A program made the position numbers and the translations under genes. Positions 40,613 to 47,500 of a stretch of DNA of 47,500 nt are shown in pieces; position 1 is the first letter of the stretch; every line of letters starts with the position of its first letter. The stretch covers positions 283,995 to 331,494 of the forward strand of contig CAJNDS010001691.1 of NCBI GenBank assembly GCA_905221605.1, given 5' to 3'. Origin of the DNA: Symbiodinium natans (lineage: Eukaryota > Sar > Dinophyceae > Suessiales > Symbiodiniaceae). The notes beneath the pieces are model-generated. The model was not told the DNA's origin and ran no database searches. It worked only from the letters and a program-made list of their open reading frames with translations.

Positions 40613-40688
40613 TTGGGATGGTCCTTATACCAACAGTCCTTCACAAGGATTATCGCACCCCCTGTTATAATACCGTTGAATCCTTAAT
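40613..40688. mobile_element. FB-A element, copy 7, right arm missing
   Basis: TTGGGATGGTCCTTATACCA on the left and the family interior up to CCCCCTGTTATAATACCG, then the sequence passes into CCCTTAAA repeats where the right arm should be. Confidence 0.75.
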
Positions 40689-40900
40689 CCCTTAAACCCT
40701 TAAACCCTTAAACCCTTAAACCCTTAAACCCTTAAACCCTTAAACCCTTAAACCCTTAAACCCTTAAACCCTTAAACCCTTAAACCCTTAAACCCTGCAA
40801 ACCCTAAACCCTAAACCCTAAACCCCAAACCCCAAACCCTAAACCGTAAACCCTAAACCCTAAACCCTAAACCCTAAACCCTAAACCCTAAACCCTAAAC
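40689..40900 (-). repeat. 8-bp variant array CCCTTAAA, then CCCTAAA
   Basis: About 13 uniform units of the 8-bp form CCCTTAAA (40689-40796), then canonical CCCTAAA units to 40900. It is the largest variant block in the window. Confidence 0.95.
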
Positions 40901-40979
40901 TCTGAGATTTCGGGAGCTTGGGCTCGACGTGTTGCCGCTATGTGGCTTTGGGATCTGGATCCCTTGAGGCCTGTACTCG

Positions 40980-41008
40980 TACTTGGAGGTTCATGGTGCT
41001 TATTAAGG
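40980..41008 (+). mobile_element. FB-D solo arm joined to telomeric repeat
   Basis: TACTTGGAGGTTCATGGTGC then TTATTAAGG, joined without spacer to GGTTTAGGG units (41006-41065). Arm and junction match 18867-18895 in inverse orientation. Confidence 0.7.
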
Positions 41009-41540
41009 GTTTAGGGTTTAGGGTTTAGGGTTTAGGGCTAGGGTTTAGGGTTTAGGGTTTTGGGACTCCCTGAGGGGTCTTCAGACGCGTTCTTGAGCTA
41101 TCCCAAACCGAGGGTACAATGAGGTTCAGGGTTTAGGGTTACCAGCTGGTTCAAAGCCTTTGAGGAAGCATTAGAGGATGAGTGTTTCTGCCGGAGGGTT
41201 GCCATGCGCGGCAGGGGGTTGATAAGAGCCCAGAGCTTGGACTGTTGAGGTTTTCAGGTTCAGGGGCTGAGGTTTTCCAAAGAAAACCGGGCCATGAGCG
41301 TTTTATTTTCATGGAAAAAGTTCGCTGTGAGGTAGGAAACCTGCAAAGCCGAGAGAGAAACCGAATGGCACCAAAGCTGCAGCACAGACTCAGCTCTGGC
41401 TGCGCCTTCAGGTCCTGACGCTCCGTGCATTGTCGTAAGGTTGGCGGTTTGGGTCGCCCCGAGCACTAGAAGCCTAAAGCCCTAGATGCGAGGACACAAA
41501 TCATAAAGTTTTGGAGAGGGTTGCCAAAATCACCGCTTTG
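41009..41540. other. Intergenic, no supported gene
   Basis: TTTAGGG units to 41065 and a short piece near 41127-41140. Opposed frames at 41182-41418 and 41260-41466 have no known domain. Confidence 0.5.
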
Positions 41541-41781
41541 CGGGGGGGGTGGTGGGGGGGGGGGGAAGGGGGGGAAGGGGGGGGAAAGGGGGGGGAAGGG
41601 GGGGGGGGAAGGGGGGGGAAGGGGGGGGGAAGGGGGGAAGGGGGGGGGAAGGGGGGGGAAGGGGGGGGAAGGGGGGGAAAAGGGGGGGGAAAGGGGGGGG
41701 AGGGGAAGGGGGGGGGGGGGGGGGGGAAGGGGGGAAGGGGGGAAGGGGGGGGGGAAGGGGGGGGGGGGGGGGGGGGGGGGG
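41541..41781 (+). repeat. (GGGGGGGAA)n G-rich tract
   Basis: About 240 bp consisting only of G runs of 5 to 21 separated by AA or AAA, apart from a few T near the left edge. Strong potential for G-quadruplex or triplex structure. Frames here encode only Gly/Lys or Pro strings. Confidence 0.97.
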
Positions 41782-41807
41782 TAAGGGTGCTGGGGCTGCA
41801 GGCTTAC

Positions 41808-42018
41808 GAACAAGAAGAAGAGGAAGAGAAAAAGACAGGACATCGAGAGTAGGCGAAGAGAAGAAGAGGACGAGAGGAACAGAAGAAGTGAAAGAGAGGA
41901 AGAGAAGAAGAGGAAGAGATGAAGAGAAAAGAAGAGAAGAAGCGAAGAAAAAGAAGAAGATAAGAAGAGGAAGAAGAGACGAAGAGGAGGAGAAGAAGGG
42001 GACAGAAGAGGAGAACAA
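41808..42018 (+). repeat. (GAAGAAGAG)n purine tract
   Basis: About 210 bp of nearly pure A and G, continuing the purine strand bias of the preceding tract. Confidence 0.95.
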
Positions 42019-42603
42019 TCCTAGCCCTCCTCCCCCAGCTGTTGCCCACTCATGACCACATGGCCTTCCAAGCCCGTGGACCCAGGATGCGCCATCATGC
42101 AATTCCCTAAGCCCCGAACCCCTTACGCCCCTAGAGCCCTATACCCAGTTGGGGCTTACGGATTTCACGGGTCTGCTTTCCAATTCCCCGAAAAAGGGCG
42201 GGGGGGGGGGGGGGGCAATTCAACAGAAGCTTGGATGAAACCCGAAGCCCCAAAATCCTACCCTGAAAAACAACCCAACCCCGTCCCCCCCCCCCGGGCC
42301 TCTTATTCAACCCTAAACCCTAAACGCTAAAGGCCCTACCCTCTTATTAGCCCTCCAAGACCAGGCCGAGTGGCGCAGAGCTGGACCAGGCAGCCTGCGC
42401 TGACCTGCCCGAAAACGCGGGCTCAGCCTCCCGAAAGTCTAAACCCTAAACCCGAAACCCTAAGCCCTTGCTTCAGTGCCCTAAACCCGAAACCCTAACA
42501 AAGCCGAGACCCCCACAACCCAAGAGTTTAAAAAGTTCAGGGTCTGCAGCTTCAGGCCTGAACATTCATGGATATCTAACACCTGCCTTACTTCTAGAAC
42601 CTA
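42019..42603. other. Intergenic with short CCCTAAA pieces
   Basis: A G16 run near 42200-42215, CCCTAAA units at 42310-42325 and 42440-42500. No gene. Confidence 0.6.
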
Positions 42604-42770
42604 TAGGGTTTAGGGTTTAGGGTTTAGGGTTTAGGGTTTAGGGTTTAGGGTTTAGGGTTTAGGGTTTAGGGTTCAGGGTTTAGGGTTTAGGGTTTAGGGT
42701 TTAGGGTTTAGGGTTTAGGGTTTAGGGTTTAGGGTTTAGTGTTTTTTTTATGGTTTAGGGTTTAGGGTTT
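42604..42770 (+). repeat. Telomeric array (TTTAGGG)n
   Basis: About 22 units, ending with TTTAGTG, a T7 run, then three more units. Confidence 0.96.
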
Positions 42771-42906
42771 ACCCGAAATCGCCGAAATCCTGCAATGGCC
42801 GTGCCCCGGAAAGACCTGGGAGTTCAAATAGGAAAGGCACCCAAGATCGCAGAACGAGACAAAGCAGGATGTTGGGCTTCCTTTCTACGGCTTTCAATAG
42901 GCAAGT

Positions 42907-43170
42907 CTTAGGGTTTAGGGTTTAGGGTTTAGGGTTTAGGGTTTAGGGTTTAGGGTTTAGGGTTTAGGGTTTAGGGTTTAGGGTTTAGGGTTTAGGGTTT
43001 AGGGTTTAGGGTTTAGGGTTTAGGGTTTAGGGTTTAGGGTTTAGGGTTAGGTTTAGGGTTTAGGGTTTAGGGTTTAGGGTTTAGGGTTTAGGGTTTAGGG
43101 TTTAGGGTTTAGGGTTTAGGGTTTAGGGTTTAGGGTTTAGGGTTTAGGGTTTAGGGTTTAGGGTTTAGGG
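42907..43170 (+). repeat. Long telomeric array (TTTAGGG)n, 264 bp
   Basis: About 37 units with a single TTAGG slip near 43047. Confidence 0.97.
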
Positions 43171-43288
43171 TCGGGTTTGGGCGGCAACCCTCTCCCTAGC
43201 GCTAAAAACTGCCGACCTCCCGTGTGCCCTTACTACGGAGCAGCGGCCGGCAGTTGAACCTTCTTTCCAGACCTTTTTGGGACGCAAA

Positions 43289-43322
43289 ACCCTAAACCCT
43301 AAACCATATCCCATAAAAAAAA

Positions 43323-43358
<36 letters not shown>

Positions 43359-43400
43359 CTAAACCCGAAACCCTATCCACTAAACCCGAAGCCCTAAACC
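43289..43400 (-). repeat. CCCTAAA units split by a poly-A run
   Basis: Two to three CCCTAAA units, then A9TA30 at about 43315-43356, then degenerate CCCTAAA/CCCGAAA units. The A run ends inside a telomeric unit. Confidence 0.85.
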
Positions 43401-43499
43401 CAAGACTCCAAAATGCCAAAACCAGGGACGAAAGTTGCGGCCTCCGCGCCGGCGACGCTGGGGAGGAGGCTCGGTCCTGGCCGGACAGGCAAGGGAAAG

Positions 43500-43615
43500 G
43501 GTTTAGGGTTTAGGGTTTATGGTTTCGGGTTTCGGGTTTAGGGCTCAGCGTTCAGAGTTTAGGGTTTAGGGTTAGGGCTTAGGGTTTGAGATTTTGGGTT
43601 TAGGGTTTAGGGACT
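43500..43615 (+). repeat. Degenerate telomeric array
   Basis: TTTAGGG with TTTCGGG, TTTATGG, TCAGCG and TTTGAG variants. Confidence 0.88.
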
Positions 43616-44194
43616 TTAGGGAGGAGCCATCAGCCCATATTCCTTCCGAAGACACTCAGAGAGTTGCGCGACCGCGGCTTTTGGGTGGAAGGTGGGGCTT
43701 TGGGGCAGGGGGGTACGTAAGTGCCCTGGGGCACAAATAAAACCGAGGTCAGGAGCTGATCCCAGGATAAGACTTTATGAGCTCATAGGGGCTGAGGTGG
43801 GCCCGCCTGATCCATCAGCCTCTGGTGCAGCCTGCAAGGGGCTCCGTCACATGACAGGTCCACATCACAAGCATCTTAGGGCTTTCGTGTTCCGGGCCCT
43901 AAAGAATGTTGAGGGCTGAAGGTCTGAGACTTCCATCAACTTTGGCTTAGGAGCTTCAGAACTTGAAAAGCAAAGTCTAGAGAGAGCTGAAGAGTCCAAA
44001 GTTGACAGAGTGATGCTACAGAAGGAAACCTACTGGACTTGCGCAAGGTAGCAAAGCGAAGCCACATAAATTCTCAGACTTCTTGCTTGACTACAACTGT
44101 TCATGAACTCATGTCAGCCCAACATCCGTACATCCGCGCGGCCAAGCGGTGACCTGCCTAAACCCTCAACCCTCCCTCCCATGTAGGTTTCAGT
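43616..44194. other. Unique sequence, no supported gene
   Basis: One plus-strand frame (43692-43919) has no known domain. Sequence otherwise unremarkable. Confidence 0.4.
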
Positions 44195-44480
44195 TCATCC
44201 TAAACCCTGACCCCTAAACCCTAACCCCTAAACCCTAAACCCTAAACCCTAAACCCTAAACCCTAAACCCTATGGAAGAGAAAGCACGGCCTCAGGTGCT
44301 CCAAAGTGAATCGTATCGTCACGGCGGAGGTCCGCCTGCAAGAAGGTTCAGGCCAAATCCCTCGAACCCTCAACCACGGTTTCATTACAACTAGGGTTTA
44401 GGGTTTAGGGTTTAGGGTTTAGGGTTTAGGGTTTAGGGTTTAGGGTTTAGGGTTTAGGGTTAGGGTTTAAGGTTTACTTC
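44195..44480. repeat. Opposed telomeric arrays
   Basis: CCCTAAA at 44195-44272 (starting with CCCCTAA variants) and TTTAGGG at 44393-44480, 120 bp apart. Confidence 0.93.
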
Positions 44481-44910
44481 GTTACACAGAGCCGTACTGC
44501 TTCCAAAGGTAGGTTAGGAGCCTGCTAGCAGAGCCCTAAGCAGAAGAGAGCCTTCGACGAGCAACCCTCCTGCAAGCCCTAAGCTAAACCGAACCCACCC
44601 CGGAAACACCGCGGAAACTCTCCTCCACGCCCCACTCCCCAGGCCTTGGGAAGCACATGGCTCCTCTCCCACTGCTCAGTCCTGCAGTTTTCAGGGAGTT
44701 TGCTTTTTGCTGCCGGAGGCAACCCGAACCAACCTCACCCCGAAGCTCCATCTTGTGCCCACGCGCTAAACGTGCGAATTCTTGGCAGATGTGCTTTTGA
44801 AAGCACCTTAGTTGCAGCCAATTAACAAACAAACAAGTAAATCATGTGCGTGCATATCTATATATATATATATACATATCTATCTATCCATGTATTTCTC
44901 TAATGTGTAG

Positions 44911-44942
<32 letters not shown>

Positions 44943-45106
44943 GCTAGCCTAAAGGCGTTTCTAATCTTACTTTAGAACTACCTTTTCAGCTCACCCCGCC
45001 TCTCGGGCTCAGCGGCAGTTCGCTTTCGCTTCTTCTTCCTCCCCTCGCGTTCAAGACGAGGATGCTCGCGTTGGTTTGGGCTTTGGGGCTCGAACATCGC
45101 CAGTAA
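44481..45106. other. Intergenic with (TA)n runs
   Basis: (TA)n and (TATC)n repeats at 44853-44943. A minus-strand frame (44584-44832) has no known domain. Confidence 0.5.
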
Positions 45107-45412
45107 AAAACAAAACAAAAATGAATAGATAAATAACTAAAATAAATAAAATGAAAATAATTAATAAAACAAATAAAACAAACGAAATAAATAAAACAAA
45201 CACAATACAAAAAAACATAAATAAAAAAAATAAAATAAAACAAACAAAACAAATAAAATATTTAAACAAAAACGAAACAAATGAAATACATAAAACACAT
45301 AAAATAAATAAAAACAAACTAAATAAATTAAATAAAATAGAGTAAAACATAAATAGAAATATAAACCAAACAAATAAACAAATAAATATACATATTTAAA
45401 AAAATAGCAGCA
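45107..45412 (+). repeat. A-rich degenerate repeat, AAAC/AAAT words
   Basis: About 300 bp in which AAATAA, AAAACAAA and AAATAAAT words make up nearly everything on the plus strand, with almost no G. Frames on it are low-complexity readings (INKTNKTN or FYLFYVFY). Confidence 0.93.
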
Positions 45413-45529
45413 ACAGAGAGAGACACCGAATCTTGCCTTTTTGCCTTCCGCAGGCTGCACCTGCTGCACGGCCTGCGAGGAGCTCGAGGTGTCGGGTGTC
45501 TCAAGGGAGGCCATACTCGGACCCCTAAG

Positions 45530-45655
45530 GGTTTAGGGTTTACGGCTTTAGGGTGTAGGGTTTAGGGTTTAGGGTTCAGGGTTCAGGGTTTAGGGTTTAG
45601 GGTTTCGGGTTTAGGGTTCAGGGTTTCGGGTTTAGGGTTTAGGGTGTAGGGTTTA
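45530..45655 (+). repeat. Degenerate telomeric array
   Basis: TTTAGGG with TTCAGGG, TTTCGGG and TGTAGGG variants in irregular order. Confidence 0.92.
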
Positions 45656-45664
45656 AGGATGTAC

Positions 45665-45765
45665 CTTGGGATGTTCCACCAATATACCAACAGTCCTCAA
45701 AAGGGATTCTAGTACCCCCCCCTATGATAATCCCGACTGTTCGTATAAAGGGGGAACATCCCAAG
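45665..45765. mobile_element. FB-A fold-back element, copy 8
   Basis: CTTGGGATGTTCC and GGAACATCCCAAG are perfect 13-bp ends. ATGTAC before and ATGCAC after differ by one base and could be a worn duplication. Confidence 0.87.
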
Positions 45766-45828
45766 ATGCACCCCCCTAAGAGGCTCCCTTAAAATGCTCC
45801 TAAGATGGCCACTACATTTCCCTGACAC

Positions 45829-45920
45829 CCCTAAACCCTAAACCCTAAACCCTAAACCCTAAACCCTAAACCCTAAACCCTAAACCCTAAACCCTAAACC
45901 CTAAACCCCAAACCCCAAAC
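45829..45920 (-). repeat. Telomeric array (CCCTAAA)n
   Basis: About 11 perfect units, ending in two CCCCAAA units. Confidence 0.95.
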
Positions 45921-45956
45921 GTGATAGTGCGTGTTTGGGGCTCCACAACCAGGCAT

Positions 45957-46065
45957 CTACGACTTGCTTGAGAACCCCCCCAAAAAGCAAAAGACCATCA
46001 TCCCTGTATTGCCCTGACAAGGAAGACTTTTGGGCTTTTCTTGGGGGAGCTTCAGCAAGTTGTAG
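45957..46065. mobile_element. FB-B fold-back element, copy 5, with 4-bp duplication
   Basis: CTACGACTTGCTTGAGAACC on the left and CAGCAAGTTGTAG on the right, GCAT exactly outside both ends (45953-45956, 46066-46069). The centre ATCATCCCTGTATTGCCCTG matches the family. Confidence 0.87.
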
Positions 46066-46244
46066 GCATGCGCAGAGAGTCCCAGAGCGTGCTTGTTGTT
46101 GCCTCCTCCTCCTTTGTGACTTTGGCCGCCTGGCTCAAGCCACAAAGCTCAAGACCACGCCTACCCAACATTGCGCAGAAGGTTGGGTTCAGTTTGCAGA
46201 TGTCCTCTACATCGAAAATAAGAAACATCTAATATGGACCCCCA

Positions 46245-46305
46245 AGTAGTAGGGTCTCCCTTGCCATAAGGACCCCAATGAGGTCCCCTTGTTTTCGGAG
46301 AGCCC
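46245..46305. mobile_element. FB-C half element (right arm)
   Basis: Reads AAGGACCCCAATGAGGTCCC and then CTTGTTTTCGGAGAGCCCC, matching the right arm of copy 6. The left arm is not identifiable. Confidence 0.55.
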
Positions 46306-47500
46306 CACATCCTGATACATTCCTGAACCCTTCAGGTGGTCCTACCGCAGGGTGTGCAATTGCCTTCTCCTCCTGCTCCTTCGCCAAGTGGAGATAAGAC
46401 AGCCTCAGCTCACAACCACCGATTTAGGGCTTAGGGTTTATGGTTTCGGATTTAGGGTTTAGGGTTTAGGGTTTAGGGCTTAAATGAAACTGGCGGTCCC
46501 GCAGCTTACGGCTACGGCATTTCTAAAGTTTAGGGTTGAATTCAGGGCTACAACAGGGTTTTGGGGTCTACAGGGTGGAGGGAATTATTCTAAGGGCTTG
46601 TGCATCAAAAGCCCCTGAAGCAGAATGCATCCCTCCAGGCCTATTTCTTCGTCTAGCCCAGCAGCTGTTTCGGCACCGGGGTTTCTGCAACTGCCTGGCA
46701 GGCCCAGCAGAAGTTTAGGTGCAGGGTTTGACATCTCTAAAGGTGTGTTGGGAAGCTCAATCGCAGGTTCCTGCGTAGTTGCAAGAGGGTTTTTAGGGAA
46801 CTGGGCTTCAAGTAGTTCCGTTGGTGTGATAACAAGGATGTGACGTGAAGTGTGCACTTTTGTTCTTCACTTAGAGCTAACCACCCTAGCTATCCTGGTG
46901 ATGAGCTAACTAATTTGAGATGTGGGGGATTGCTGGCATGTGGAGGTTGCACTGCAACCACCGTCGCAACAGCTTGTCTGGCATGTGCAATTCTCCTCGA
47001 TCATGAAAATTGAAGCCCTGCGTCTGCTTTGCATCAACATAGCGGGCTGGCTTCTGCTCCCTGTATCTAAGCTGCGCGAAGTCTGCAGGGCGACTGTGAT
47101 TTTGATGGGCGGTTACGTCGCAAGTGTGTCTGTGTGTGTGAGAGAGGGGGGGAGTGTTGAGGGGGCTGGTGGGGGCTTGGACTTCTGGCCCAGCAGACCA
47201 CTTTGGACCTACTCCGAATTTTGGCCCCCTCGTGCCCACCCTGGCCGAAGCGTTGAGATTTCCATGTGCTTCTTAGATACTTGGACTGCAGCACTTGCAT
47301 GGCCAAGTAGCACTCTATTGCCGTCGCAAAGGAGTAGCCCATTGAAGCTTTATCGCCGACAATTTTGCGTATTGTTTCGCATGTTTTGCTGTTGCAAATA
47401 GCAAGGCAATACATGGAGCCCAAACCAGAGGACGTGCCAACCGAAGACCAAAGACCAAAACAAAATCCCACCACAGCAAAGCCAGGAGCGGTGCACCTTT
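46306..47500. other. Unique sequence; possible exons on minus strand
   Basis: TTTAGGG units at 46424-46480 only. On the minus strand, 47281-47420 reads KTCETIRKIVGDKASMGYSF and 46925-47100 reads GFNFHDRGELHMPDKLLRRW. Both look protein-like in codon use but match no family I know, and they are separated by a TG-rich stretch (47120-47180). They may be two exons of a gene running off the right edge. Confidence is low and no CDS is called. Confidence 0.25.

Noticed and set aside
41466-42102. Frames of 113 to 190 codons encoding Gly-rich or Pro-rich strings
   Set aside because: They read the purine tract; composition and opposite-strand openness show no coding signal.
45051-45514. Hydrophobic frames (FYLFYVFYVF) resembling membrane proteins
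   Set aside because: Produced by the A-rich degenerate repeat at 45107-45412 read on the minus strand.
324-46480. Reading the regularly spaced repeats as a CRISPR array
   Set aside because: Units are contiguous 7-mers without spacers, and the surrounding genes are eukaryotic.

Overview
The window looks like nuclear DNA of an alga-like protist, most probably a dinoflagellate. This is an inference. It rests on plant-type TTTAGGG telomere repeats, intron-containing genes separated by long non-coding stretches, an XK-related membrane protein next to a serpin, and heavy loading with short fold-back elements. No rRNA or tRNA gene and no dinoflagellate spliced-leader gene was found to confirm it, so another algal lineage is possible.

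The dominant feature is telomeric sequence in the wrong place. About 95 to 100 short (TTTAGGG)n or (CCCTAAA)n arrays, 25 to 300 bp long and in both orientations, lie between stretches of unrelated DNA. They are densest in 0.3-10.7 kb and sparser from 21 to 36 kb. Several contain blocks of a single uniform variant unit.

Coding content is low. Two genes are convincing, both on the minus strand. One is an XK-related (XKR) membrane protein at 21.5-22.8 kb that carries a nonsense codon and a frameshift. The other is a serpin at 24.7-26.2 kb whose exons can be joined into an apparently complete inhibitory serpin. The last serpin intron consists almost entirely of a telomeric array plus a fold-back element, and its donor site abuts the array. 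Two further exon-like segments (20685-20983 minus; 34956-35283 plus) also adjoin introns holding a fold-back element or telomeric repeats.

The second layer is mobile or fold-back DNA. I name five short families here for convenience. FB-A: 8 copies, GGGATGTTCC ends. FB-B: 5 copies and a half copy, CTACT...AGTAG ends, 4-bp target duplications. FB-C: 7 copies and a half copy, GGGGTTTnCGAAAAT ends, 4-bp target duplications. FB-D: 2 copies and 2 solo arms, TACTTGGAGGTTCAT ends. FB-E: 2 copies. A larger element of 1,345 bp at 11293-12637 has 12-bp perfect terminal inverted repeats, an exact 8-bp target duplication, and internal TGTCATTTT-type repeats alternating in orientation.

Other notable regions are an AT-rich, hairpin-rich, organelle-like block (14995-15589), a 34-bp-arm hairpin (38963-39060), a 270-bp (TCTCTGTC)n array, and a 480-bp nearly pure purine tract (41541-42018). 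Most open reading frames elsewhere are readings of repeats and I do not call them genes.
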